64,000 bases of DNA, taken from assembly GCA_902363875.1 (NCBI GenBank), contig CABJBO010000003.1:1-64000 (forward strand), written 5' to 3'. This stretch comes from Coriobacteriaceae bacterium. Its GTDB lineage: Bacteria > Actinomycetota > Coriobacteriia > Coriobacteriales > Coriobacteriaceae. Of the stretch, positions 27,199 to 34,542 are shown piece after piece; the stretch's first letter is position 1, and every line of letters begins with the position of its first letter. The translations under genes were made by a program, and so were the position numbers. Below the pieces are notes generated by a model. It was not told the DNA's origin. It searched no databases and worked only from the letters and a program-made list of their open reading frames with translations.

Positions 27199-27225
27199 TC
27201 ACATGTCTTGACTGCTGACACAGTC

Positions 27226-27268
27226 AAAAAAATAGATGCCCGACCGCTCAAAGCGGAACCAGACACCC
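27226..27268 (-). terminator. Leader terminator (attenuator) of the pyr operon
   Basis: On the minus strand GGGTGTCTGG (27259-27268) can pair through several G-U pairs with TCGGGCATCT (27234-27243), capped by CCGCT/AGCGG (27246-27257 region), and is followed by ATTTTTTT (27226-27233). It lies 40 bases before pyrR in the transcribed leader, which is the position of an attenuator. Confidence 0.65.
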
Positions 27269-27314
27269 ACAGGAAGTACTGCTCATTGACAGCTATGTAA
27301 TTCCATGTGGGTAT
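27263..27314 (-). promoter_or_regulatory. Competing hairpin of the pyrR leader
   Basis: On the minus strand ATACCCACATGGAA (27301-27314) pairs with TTCCTGTGGGTGT (27263-27275), one base bulged, with a 25-base loop. Its 3' arm includes six bases of the terminator stem (27263-27268), so the two structures exclude each other. Within the loop is an ATG opening a 12-codon frame that ends in the terminator loop. A -10-like TACACT lies upstream at 27342-27347. Confidence 0.55.
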
Positions 27315-27440
27315 CTCGTACCCCTTTAATGGTCAAGGCATAGTGTAGCCAACCTCGGGCTCAAATGCGAGCATAAATACTAGTCAATCCGTAAACGGAG
27401 CCAATAGCTCCATAAACCTATATATATTTGTGGGACGCGC

Positions 27441-27469
27441 TTGAAAACCTTGTTGCGAGCTGGCATAAT
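27441..27469 (+). promoter_or_regulatory. Putative rpmB promoter
   Basis: TTGAAA (27441-27446) and CATAAT (27464-27469) are 17 bases apart, a good sigma-70-type match. It would give a leader of about 160 bases before rpmB. The stretch 27315-27440 between this and the pyr leader holds only an A/T-rich region and small hairpins (GGAGC/GCTCC at 27397-27411); I see no gene in it. Confidence 0.6.
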
Positions 27470-27531
27470 CCCCTCTGCTGCACGCAAATCGGATCTACGT
27501 CCAGGGCCGTAGCGTGGGCACTATCGCCAAA

Positions 27532-27578
27532 AGAGAAATATCTCTGTGTAGATTGCGCACAGAGACATGCTTCTGTGC
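27532..27578 (+). promoter_or_regulatory. rpmB leader with alternative pairings
   Basis: Four segments can pair in two ways. AGAGA (27532-27536) pairs with TCTCT (27541-27545) and GCACAGA (27557-27563) pairs with TCTGTGC (27572-27578); or CTCTGTG (27542-27548) pairs with CACAGAG (27558-27564). Only one set can form at a time. A -10-like TATAGT (27579-27584) just after allows the alternative reading that these are DNA operator repeats. Confidence 0.4.
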
Positions 27579-27638
27579 TATAGTTCAGGCTTGTTTGTTA
27601 ACGCGACATGTTCGTTTGTCGCCCAAGGAGGGTCAGTT

Positions 27639-27827
27639 ATGTCCAAAGTTTGCGAAGTTTGCGGTAAGCACCCCGTTGCCGGTCGCTCCATCAGCCACTC
27701 TCACCGCGTCACCAACCGTAAGTTCCGCCCCAACATCCAGCGCGTCTACGTCGTCGTCGATGGTCACCGTCGCAAGATGAACGTTTGCTCCACCTGCCTC
27801 AAGTCCGGCAAGGTTGCGCGCTCCTAA
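27639..27827 (+). CDS. rpmB: 50S ribosomal protein L28
   Basis: A small protein of the large subunit near the E site. The 62 residues show CEVCGKHPVAGRSISHSHRVT, the RKFRPNIQRV strand and a second CxxC (CSTC), so this is the zinc-binding form. ATG 27639 follows AAGGAGGG at ideal distance, and the longer frame upstream is not similar to L28. It is a lone gene, divergent from the pyr operon and followed by a strong terminator. Confidence 0.96.
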   Translation: MSKVCEVCGKHPVAGRSISHSHRVTNRKFRPNIQRVYVVVDGHRRKMNVCSTCLKSGKVARS

Positions 27828-27896
27828 ATAAGGTCTTACCAACAAGTACCTCGGACTCTCCGGGTCAAAGACCTCGCGTTCACATAGAACTTACCA

Positions 27897-27929
27897 AAGG
27901 CGTCCTCCCCCACGGAGGGCGCCTTTTTG
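27897..27929 (+). terminator. Rho-independent terminator of rpmB
   Basis: AAAGGCGTCCTCC (27898-27910) pairs with GGAGGGCGCCTTT (27915-27927) and is followed by TTTTT. It lies 70 bases after rpmB and touches the left end of the RAYT element. Confidence 0.9.
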
Positions 27930-27930
27930 C

Positions 27931-27992
27931 ACTCATTGGGGACAGACTTACATGAGTGTTTTCACGCATTGGGGACAGACTTAGATGAATGC
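27931..27992 (+). repeat. Left pair of REP-like hairpin repeats
   Basis: Unit one is 27931-27959: CACTCAT and ATGAGTG form the stem around the core. Unit two is about 27967-27993: GCATT and AATGC form the stem. Both contain TTGGGGACAGACTTA and are direct repeats of each other with compensating stem changes. Confidence 0.75.
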
Positions 27993-28034
27993 TTTCCTAA
28001 GCTCACAGTGCATCGATCGGCCCCAATCCATACC

Positions 28035-28811
28035 TCAGGCCGCCTCGTTCCAGCCTGTGGTGGCCTTGGTTACGCTTGTAGCGCCGATACCGGTGATACG
28101 GGCAATTTGCTTGACCGTAAGATGGGCCCGCCTGAGCCTTAGCAGACAGGCATCGCGTTCGGGGCGTGGCAGGGCCTTGAGCAGCGCAGGATCAATGCTC
28201 GGCAGGGCCTCGTGTGCGACGGTAAGGGCATCCTCGTCGGGAATCCGTCGACGCGGAAGAATCTCAACTGACCAGATCCGCTCGGCAACTTCCTTAAGAT
28301 GCTCGCAATAGCGACGGGAACCCCCGACAATATCGAGCATGGGGGCCGCATCGCAGATATCAAAGGGATCGTATCCCAGCTGGTATGCCTTGTAGCTTGA
28401 CCAGCGGTAGGCATCAAGCGAGTCGAGCGCACCTTTCACGGGATTGAGATGGATATAATCGAGCAACTGCACCGCCTGCGTGTCCGACTCGACCGCGACC
28501 CGCGAATAGCGATTATCAAACAGGTGGCCCGTTCTTCCGGTTTTCCCATTGAAATACTTGGCATAGGCCGTCAGCGCGCACTGCATTGCCTTTGAAAGGT
28601 TGTCAAATGGGTCATCAACCATCAAATGGAAGTGGTTGTCCATAAGGCACCAGGCCAACACCGCCACGTCATGGCAAGCAAACCTGTCCGAGATGTCCGA
28701 TAAGAAACGATAGCGGTCGGAGTCATCTTCAAAAATAATCTGTTTGGAATTGCCGCGGTCATAGACGTGGTAATAGCCGGTGAGCGAAACGGCGCGGGCG
28801 CATCGGGGCAT
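28035..28811 (-). CDS. REP-associated tyrosine transposase (RAYT, Y1_Tnp family)
   Basis: A single-strand DNA transposase of the HUH type that cuts at REP hairpins. The 258 residues contain the HUH motif as His60-Phe-His62 in DNHFHLMV and candidate catalytic tyrosines Tyr83 and Tyr86 in TAYAKYFN; the family motif GHLFDNRYSR and LLDYIHLNPVKG follow, and a helix-turn-helix-like end is present (LTVKQIARITGIGATSVTKA). ATG 28811 follows AAAGGAGAGA. The motifs are intact, so it may be active. It is the only transposase in the window. Confidence 0.9.
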   Translation of the reverse strand: MPRCARAVSLTGYYHVYDRGNSKQIIFEDDSDRYRFLSDISDRFACHDVAVLAWCLMDNHFHLMVDDPFDNLSKAMQCALTAYAKYFNGKTGRTGHLFDNRYSRVAVESDTQAVQLLDYIHLNPVKGALDSLDAYRWSSYKAYQLGYDPFDICDAAPMLDIVGGSRRYCEHLKEVAERIWSVEILPRRRIPDEDALTVAHEALPSIDPALLKALPRPERDACLLRLRRAHLTVKQIARITGIGATSVTKATTGWNEAA

Positions 28812-28940
28812 AATCTCTCCTTTCAAAACTGTACAGGCAACACCTAAAAGGAGAGAAGCAACGCGAAATGCTGAGCCTGTGACCTATTTATATACAATGA
28901 ACGACAAAAACATACCCAAAACGACAAAATGACAAATCGA

Positions 28941-28990
28941 TGTCTGTCCCAAATGAGTGAAAGCACTCATGTAAGCCTGTCCCCAATGAG
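28941..28990 (-). repeat. Right pair of REP-like repeats (inverted)
   Basis: Read on the minus strand, 28990-28962 gives CTCATTGGGGACAGGCTTAC followed by ATGAGTG, and 28960-28941 gives TCACTCATTTGGGACAGACA. They match the left-end units with a few changes and in the opposite orientation. Confidence 0.7.
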
Positions 28991-29021
28991 CGGGGCGATG
29001 CACTGGCAGATAGTTTTAGTT

Positions 29022-29102
29022 AAAACGCTTCAGTTTATTGAAGCGTTTTAGTATGCCTTTTACGGGAATCTTCCCGTTTACCGAATTATTTCTTGCTATC
29101 AT
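29022..29102 (+). promoter_or_regulatory. adhE upstream palindromes and -10 region
   Basis: Two perfect palindromes precede adhE: AAAACGCTTCA/TGAAGCGTTTT (29022-29049, six-base centre) and ACGGGAA/TTCCCGT (29062-29077). A -10-like TATCAT is at 29097-29102. The first could also act as a bidirectional terminator; its CG-containing arms resemble LacI-family half sites. The 331 bases from 28812 to 29142 hold otherwise only the right REP pair and an A-rich stretch. Confidence 0.45.
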
Positions 29103-29142
29103 GCAAGACGTAGGGTAAATCTCCGATCGCAAGGAGACACAA

Positions 29143-31791
29143 ATGGTGAAAAAGTCACCGGAAAACACTACTCCCGCAATTGTGGACAACGTAGAGGCGC
29201 TTGAGGCTAAGCTCGCTCAGATGCGAGAGGCCCAGGCGCTTTTTGCTACGTACACGCAGGAGCAGGTCGACAAGATCTTCTATGAGGCCGCCATGGCCGC
29301 CAACAAGGCTCGTATCCCGTTGGCGAAGATGGCCATCGAGGAGACCGGCCGCGGCGTTCTTGAGGACAAGGTCATCAAGAACCACTACGCCGCAGAGTAC
29401 ATCTACAACGCTTACAAGAACACCAAGACCTGTGGTGTCCTGGAGCGCGACGAGGCCTACGGCATCACCAAGATCGCCGAGCCCATCGGCATCGTGGGCG
29501 CCGTCATCCCGACGACCAACCCCACCTCCACTGCGATCTTCAAGACGCTGATCAGCCTGAAGACCCGCAACGCCATCATCATCTCCCCGCACCCGGCTGC
29601 CGCCAAGTGCACCATCGCCGCCGCTAAGCTCGTGCTTGACGCCGCCGTCAAGGCCGGTGCCCCCGAGGGCATCATCGGCTGGGTCGATGTCCCCTCCATC
29701 GAGCTGACCAACATGGTCATGCGCGACGTCGACATCATCCTCGCCACCGGTGGCCCGGGCATGGTCAAGGCCGCCTACTCCTCGGGCAAGCCCGCCCTGG
29801 GCGTTGGCGCCGGTAACACCCCGGTCGTCATCGACGACACCGCCGACGTGCTGCTCGCCGTCAACTCCATCATCCACTCCAAGACCTTCGACAACGGCAT
29901 GATCTGCGCTTCCGAGCAGTCCGTGACCGTCATCGACACCATCTATGACCAGGTTAAGGCCGAGTTCCAGAAGCGCGGCTGCTACTTCGTCAAGCAGGGT
30001 GCCGAGATGGAGGCTCTGCGTGCCGCCATGTTCAAGAACGGCGCTCTCGACCACCGCATCCCCGGCATGGCTGCCGCCAAGATCGCCGAGCTCGCAGGCA
30101 TCGAGGTTCCCGCCAAGACCAAGATCCTGATCGCCGAGGTCACCTCCACCGACCCCGCCAAGGAGGAGTTCTCCCACGAGAAGCTCTCCCCGGTCCTGGC
30201 CATGTACCACGCCAAGGACTTCCAGGAGGCAGTCGACAAGGCCGAGCACCTGGTGCTCGCCGGTGGCCCGGGCCACACCGCCTCTCTGTACGTGCACCCC
30301 GCCCAGGCCGAGAAGATCAGCCTGTTCGAGCACGTCATGAAGGCCTGCCGTATCGTCATCAACACCCCGTCCTCGCACGGCGGCATCGGTGACCTGTACA
30401 ACTTTGGCATGAAGCCGTCTCTGACCCTGGGCTGCGGCTCCTGGGGCGGCAACTCCGTCTCCGAGAACGTTGGGGTGAAGCACTTGATCAACGTTAAGAC
30501 TGTGGCCGAGCGCCGTGAGAACATGCTGTGGTTCCGCGCTCCCGAGAAGGTCTACTTCAAGAAGGGTTCCACGCCCGTCGCCCTCGACGAGCTCGGTACC
30601 GTCATGGGCAAGAAGCGCGCCTTCATCGTCACCGACCAGTTCCTCTTCAAGAATGGCAACACCCGCGCCATCGAGGCCAAGCTCGACGAGATGGGCATCG
30701 CCCACGACTGCTTCTACGACGTCGAGCCCGATCCGTCGCTGCAGTGCGCACGTCGCGGCGCCAAGCAGATGGCTCTCTTTGAGCCGGACGTCATCATCGC
30801 CGTCGGCGGTGGCTCCGCTATGGACGCCGGCAAGATCATGTGGATGATGTACGAGCACCCCGAGTGCAAGTTTGAGGACATGGCCATGGACTTCATGGAC
30901 ATCCGCAAGCGTATCTTCACTTTCCCCGAGATGGGCAAGAAGGCCTACTTCGTCGCCGTCCCGACCTCTTCGGGTACCGGCTCCGAGTGCACGCCGTTCG
31001 CCATCATCACCGACAAGGAGACCGGCATCAAGTGGCCGCTCGCCGACTACGCGCTGCTCCCCAACATGGCTATCGTCGACGCCGACAACTGCATGACCGC
31101 CCCGCGCGGCCTGACCGCTGCCTCCGGCATCGACGTCATGACCCACGCCATCGAGTCCTACGTCTCCATCATGGCTTCCGACTACACCAAGGGCCTCTCC
31201 GAGCGCGCTGCTAAGCTCGTCTTCGAGAACCTGCCCTCCAGCTTCACGAACGGCGCCAAGGACCCGCACGCCCGCGAGGAGATGCACAACGCCTCCTGCA
31301 TGGCCGGCATGGCCTTCGCCAACGCCTTCCTGGGCCTCAACCACTCCATGGCTCACAAGCTCGGCGCCTTCCATCACCTGCCCCACGGCCTCGCCAACGC
31401 CGTCATCCTGACCCGCGTTATGCGCTACAACGCCGCCGAGGCTCCCGTCAAGATGGGCACGTTCTCCCAGTATCCTTACCCCAACGCGCTGCACAACTAC
31501 GCCGAGATGGCCAAGTACTGCGGCATCGAGGGCAAGGACGACAAGGAGGTCTTCGAGAACTTCATCACGAAGCTCGAGGAGCTCAAGGACTTCATCGGTG
31601 TCAAGAAGACCATCGCCGACTACGGTGTTGACGAGCAGTACTTCCTCGACACCCTCGACGAGATGACCGAGCAGGCATTCAACGACCAGTGCACCGGCGC
31701 TAACCCGCGCTACCCGCTCATGAGCGAGATCAAGGAGCTCTACCTGGACGCCTACTACGGCCGCGAGCCTCAGGACTACGCCGTCTGCTAG
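29143..31791 (+). CDS. adhE: Bifunctional aldehyde-alcohol dehydrogenase AdhE
   Basis: Reduces acetyl-CoA to acetaldehyde and then ethanol, regenerating NAD+ during fermentation; AdhE forms long spirosome filaments. The N-terminal CoA-acylating aldehyde dehydrogenase (about 15-440) has catalytic Cys255 in NGMICASEQ. The C-terminal iron alcohol dehydrogenase (about 465-870) has the GGGSAMDAGK nucleotide loop and iron ligands in MTHAIES and the HKLGAFHHLPHG region. It has 882 residues, full length. Codon use is strongly biased to C-ending codons, which suggests very high expression. ATG 29143 follows AAGGAGACA. It stands alone on the plus strand after the RAYT element, with palindromes in its promoter region. 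Confidence 0.97.
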   Translation: MVKKSPENTTPAIVDNVEALEAKLAQMREAQALFATYTQEQVDKIFYEAAMAANKARIPLAKMAIEETGRGVLEDKVIKNHYAAEYIYNAYKNTKTCGVLERDEAYGITKIAEPIGIVGAVIPTTNPTSTAIFKTLISLKTRNAIIISPHPAAAKCTIAAAKLVLDAAVKAGAPEGIIGWVDVPSIELTNMVMRDVDIILATGGPGMVKAAYSSGKPALGVGAGNTPVVIDDTADVLLAVNSIIHSKTFDNGMICASEQSVTVIDTIYDQVKAEFQKRGCYFVKQGAEMEALRAAMFKNGALDHRIPGMAAAKIAELAGIEVPAKTKILIAEVTSTDPAKEEFSHEKLSPVLAMYHAKDFQEAVDKAEHLVLAGGPGHTASLYVHPAQAEKISLFEHVMKACRIVINTPSSHGGIGDLYNFGMKPSLTLGCGSWGGNSVSENVGVKHLINVKTVAERRENMLWFRAPEKVYFKKGSTPVALDELGTVMGKKRAFIVTDQFLFKNGNTRAIEAKLDEMGIAHDCFYDVEPDPSLQCARRGAKQMALFEPDVIIAVGGGSAMDAGKIMWMMYEHPECKFEDMAMDFMDIRKRIFTFPEMGKKAYFVAVPTSSGTGSECTPFAIITDKETGIKWPLADYALLPNMAIVDADNCMTAPRGLTAASGIDVMTHAIESYVSIMASDYTKGLSERAAKLVFENLPSSFTNGAKDPHAREEMHNASCMAGMAFANAFLGLNHSMAHKLGAFHHLPHGLANAVILTRVMRYNAAEAPVKMGTFSQYPYPNALHNYAEMAKYCGIEGKDDKEVFENFITKLEELKDFIGVKKTIADYGVDEQYFLDTLDEMTEQAFNDQCTGANPRYPLMSEIKELYLDAYYGREPQDYAVC

Positions 31792-31808
31792 TTTTAGCAC
31801 GGTTTTTA

Positions 31809-31847
31809 ACGGCGGGGGTGCACGGGTGTTTCACACACCCCCGCCGT
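31809..31847 (+). other. GC-rich hairpin after adhE
   Basis: ACGGCGGGGGTG (31809-31820) pairs with CACCCCCGCCGT (31836-31847). Only CGCTTCTATC follows, so it lacks a terminator T-run. It may stabilise the adhE 3' end and lower, not block, read-through to the next gene. Confidence 0.5.
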
Positions 31848-31879
31848 CGCTTCTATCGCATCGTTGAAAGGATGCAACC

Positions 31880-32644
31880 ATGCTGCTACCCGATTCCAAG
31901 ACCGAGCTCGTCCGCCGTGGCAACAAGGTCGTTTACGACCTGGGCGACAAGATTGTCAAGGTCTTTAACGAGACCAAGCCTGTCTCCGACGTGTTCAACG
32001 AGGCTTTGAATCTTGCCCGCATCAATGAGTGCGGCATCCGCAGCCCCAAGGCTCTCGAGGTTTCCCAGCTCGAGAACGCCAACGGCTGGGCGCTCGTGAC
32101 CGAGAAGGTTCCGGGCACCACCCTTGCCGAGAAGATGACTGCCGAGCCCCAGCGCTTTGGTGAGTATCTCGAGATGTTCGTCGACCTCCAAATCGAGATC
32201 CACGGCTACACCTCCCCGCTGCTCAACCGTCAGCGCGACAAGTTCGCCCGCATGATCGACAGCCTTGATCAGCTCAATGCCACCACGCGCTACAACCTTC
32301 AGGAGCGTCTGGACGGCATGACCAAGGAGTTCAAGGTCTGCCACGGCGACTTCAACCCCTCCAACGTCATCGTCGGCGACGACGGCCAGCTCTATGTGTG
32401 CGACTGGGCACACGCCACCCAGGGCTCCCCTGCTGCCGACGTTGCCACCACCTACCTGCTCTTCGCCCTCAACAGCAAGGATCAGGCCGAGGCCTACCTG
32501 GAGCTCTACTGCGACCGCGCCGACATGCCCATGCAGGTCGTGCGTCAGTGGACGAGCATCGTCGCCGCTTCCGAGCTCGCTCGTAAGCGCAACGTGAACG
32601 ATGAGTTCCTGAAGAACTGGATCGACGTCGTCGATTATCAGTAA
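31880..32644 (+). CDS. Phosphotransferase of the APH/choline kinase fold, substrate unknown
   Basis: A 254-residue protein with the small-molecule kinase fold. The catalytic loop is HGDFNPSN (155-162) and the metal-binding Asp is Asp175 in CDWAHATQG; a Lys at about 24-27 in the N-lobe strand could bind ATP. This is the pattern of aminoglycoside, choline and fructosamine kinases. The substrate cannot be told from sequence, and antibiotic resistance should not be assumed. ATG 31880 has GAAAGGA upstream. It lies 88 bases after adhE with no true terminator between, so it may be co-transcribed, and its codon bias resembles adhE. Confidence 0.8.
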   Translation: MLLPDSKTELVRRGNKVVYDLGDKIVKVFNETKPVSDVFNEALNLARINECGIRSPKALEVSQLENANGWALVTEKVPGTTLAEKMTAEPQRFGEYLEMFVDLQIEIHGYTSPLLNRQRDKFARMIDSLDQLNATTRYNLQERLDGMTKEFKVCHGDFNPSNVIVGDDGQLYVCDWAHATQGSPAADVATTYLLFALNSKDQAEAYLELYCDRADMPMQVVRQWTSIVAASELARKRNVNDEFLKNWIDVVDYQ

Positions 32645-32679
32645 TATCTGAGCGATTTATTTCGCATCGGAGGCACAAG

Positions 32680-32717
32680 AAAACCCCGCAGCTCATATGG
32701 GCTGTGGGGTTTTCCTT
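32680..32717 (+). terminator. Rho-independent terminator after the kinase-like gene
   Basis: AAAACCCCGCAGC (32680-32692) pairs with GCTGTGGGGTTTT (32701-32713), followed by CCTTT. The A-rich left side allows it to work in both directions. Confidence 0.85.
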
Positions 32718-32741
32718 TACCCATCGAGTTTATTCACGCAA

Positions 32742-32789
32742 CAAAATAGACTGCTCCGCATCTCTTCCTAAGAGAGATACGGAGCAGTC
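32742..32789 (-). terminator. Rho-independent terminator of proS
   Basis: GACTGCTCCG (32749-32758) pairs with CGGAGCAGTC (32780-32789), and CATCTCT/AGAGAT extends the stem inside. On the minus strand TATTTTGTT follows. It ends the long pyrH-to-proS transcript. Confidence 0.85.
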
Positions 32790-32820
32790 CCGCAATTACA
32801 TCTAATAGCAGAAACGTCGA

Positions 32821-34542
32821 TTAACGGCGGGCCGCCTTAACAAGCTCGGCAACCTTGGCGACGACCTCGTCAATCGCCACGTCCTCGCGCTCGCCCGTGG
32901 CACGGTCCTTGAGCTCAACGGTGCCATTCTTAAGGCCACGCTTGCCAAGCACCACCTGATACGGGAATCCCATAAGGTCGTTATCGGCAAACTTAAAGCC
33001 GGGACGCTCGTCACGGTCGTCGACGACGACCTCGATACCCTCGGCGCACAAGCCCTCGACGATTTGGTCGCAGACGGTTGCGCACTCCTCCTTCTTGGGA
33101 TCGAGCGGAATCACAGCGACCTCGTACGGGGCAACGGAAACCGGCCAGACGATACCGTGCTCGTCGTTGTGCTGCTCCACGACGGCAGCAAGCGAGCGGG
33201 ACACGCCCACGCCGTAGCAACCCATGATAAGCGGCTTCTCCTTGCCGTCCTCGTCCATAAAGGTGGCGCCCATGGCCTCGGAATACTTGGTACCCAGCTG
33301 GAAGACCTGCGAGACCTCGATGCCGCGAGCAGCAGAGAGCGGCTTGCCGCAGTGCGGGCAGGGATCGCCGGCAACGACGGTGACCAGATCTGCCCACTCA
33401 TCGACGGTAAAGTCGCGCTCGGGGCAGGCACCGGTAAAGTGATAATCGACCTCGTTGGCACCGCAGGCCCACTGCTTGGACTCGCGCAGGCTCTCGTCGC
33501 ACACCAGACGGATGCCCTCGGGCAAGTTAACCGGTCCGATAAAGCCCTTGTGCAGACCGTAGGTCTGGAGCTCCTCGTCGGTCATCATGCGATAGCCCTT
33601 GCCAAAGACGTGCTCGGCCTTGCAGTCATTGAGCTCGTGGTCGCCCGGGACAATGGCCACGACTGGCTTGCCCTCGGCATCGATCAACGCCAGCGACTTT
33701 CGCGTACCGTTCTCGGGGAAGCCAAAGAACTTGGCAACGGCCTCGATGGTGCCCATGCCCGGAGTCTCGACCTTGGTGAGCGTACCGTCGCCGGGGCCCT
33801 CGGTCACGACGACCTTGGTGCTTGCCGCCTCGTCATCGGCAGCAAAGCCGCAATCGTCGCAGTAGACCAGCGAAGCCTCGCCGGCGTCGGCCAAAGCCAT
33901 GTACTCGACGGAGGTATCGCCGCCGATCTCGCCGGAGTCGGCGACAACGGGCAGAGCCTTGATGTAGCAGCGCTCGCAGATGTTGGCGTAGGCCTGCTTC
34001 ATCTTGTCGTACTCCTCCTGCAGACTCTCCTGCGTGGCGGAGAAGCTGTAGGCGTCCTTCATGATGAACTCGCGACCGCGCATCAGGCCAAAGCGAGGGC
34101 GGAACTCGTCGCGGAACTTGTCCTGAATGTGGTACAGGTTGACGGGCAGCTGCTTATAGGAGCGCAGCTCATTGCGCACTAGGGCCGTGACGGTCTCCTC
34201 GTGCGTGGGGCCCAGGACGAACTCGCGACCATGACGGTCGTCAAAGCGCACAAGCTCCTTGCCATAGGCGTCGATACGGCCGGACTCACGCCACAGCTCG
34301 GCATCGACCATGATGGGCATCATAAGCTCCTGGGCGCCGGCAGCGTCCATCTCGTCGCGCACGATGTTCTCAATCTTGCGGATCGAGCGCCAAGCAAGCG
34401 GCAGATAGGAATACAGGCCGGCGGCCTCCTTGCGGATCATGCCGGCACGGAGCAACAGGCGGTGGCTGGCGAGCTCAGCGTCCGCCGGATCCTCTTTAAG
34501 CGTCGGCGCATAGAGCTTAGACATATACATTGCTCGAGTCAT
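32821..34542 (-). CDS. proS: Prolyl-tRNA synthetase
   Basis: Charges tRNA-Pro. The 573 residues are the bacterial class II type: motif 2 with FRDEFRPRFGLMRGREF, an inserted editing domain (about 225-400) that hydrolyses mischarged Ala, motif 3 region GCYGVGVSRSLAA, and the C-terminal anticodon-binding domain. ATG 34542 follows GAGGAG and directly abuts the ispG stop. It is the last gene of the lipid and translation operon. No T-box leader is present, consistent with its position within an operon. Confidence 0.97.
   Translation of the reverse strand: MTRAMYMSKLYAPTLKEDPADAELASHRLLLRAGMIRKEAAGLYSYLPLAWRSIRKIENIVRDEMDAAGAQELMMPIMVDAELWRESGRIDAYGKELVRFDDRHGREFVLGPTHEETVTALVRNELRSYKQLPVNLYHIQDKFRDEFRPRFGLMRGREFIMKDAYSFSATQESLQEEYDKMKQAYANICERCYIKALPVVADSGEIGGDTSVEYMALADAGEASLVYCDDCGFAADDEAASTKVVVTEGPGDGTLTKVETPGMGTIEAVAKFFGFPENGTRKSLALIDAEGKPVVAIVPGDHELNDCKAEHVFGKGYRMMTDEELQTYGLHKGFIGPVNLPEGIRLVCDESLRESKQWACGANEVDYHFTGACPERDFTVDEWADLVTVVAGDPCPHCGKPLSAARGIEVSQVFQLGTKYSEAMGATFMDEDGKEKPLIMGCYGVGVSRSLAAVVEQHNDEHGIVWPVSVAPYEVAVIPLDPKKEECATVCDQIVEGLCAEGIEVVVDDRDERPGFKFADNDLMGFPYQVVLGKRGLKNGTVELKDRATGEREDVAIDEVVAKVAELVKAARR

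Larger units (their letters stand above)
27931..28990. mobile_element. RAYT-type element (REP-associated Y1 transposase with flanking repeats)
   Basis: A Y1 transposase gene (28035-28811) is framed at each end by two hairpin-forming copies of a unit with the core TTGGGGACAGACTTA; the right-hand copies are inverted relative to the left. No target-site duplication was recognised. This matches the layout of RAYT genes with their REP sequences, which are usually single-copy transposases that mobilise short repeats. Boundaries are set at the outermost repeats. Confidence 0.75.

Noticed and set aside
27270..27312. Seven- or twelve-codon pyr leader peptides as real genes
   Set aside because: Neither ATG has a convincing Shine-Dalgarno; mentioned only as an alternative for the attenuator.
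27931..28990. CRISPR array from the repeated GGGGACAGACTTA units
   Set aside because: There are only two copies per end, inverted between ends, with no spacers and a RAYT gene between them.
29155..31800. 881-codon minus-strand frame covering all of adhE
   Set aside because: Strong C-ending codon bias in adhE removes stops in this antisense frame; the product is Val/Leu/Gly/Asp-rich with no motif.
31880..32644. Aminoglycoside resistance gene
   Set aside because: The fold is shared by many metabolic kinases and nothing in the context indicates antibiotic resistance.
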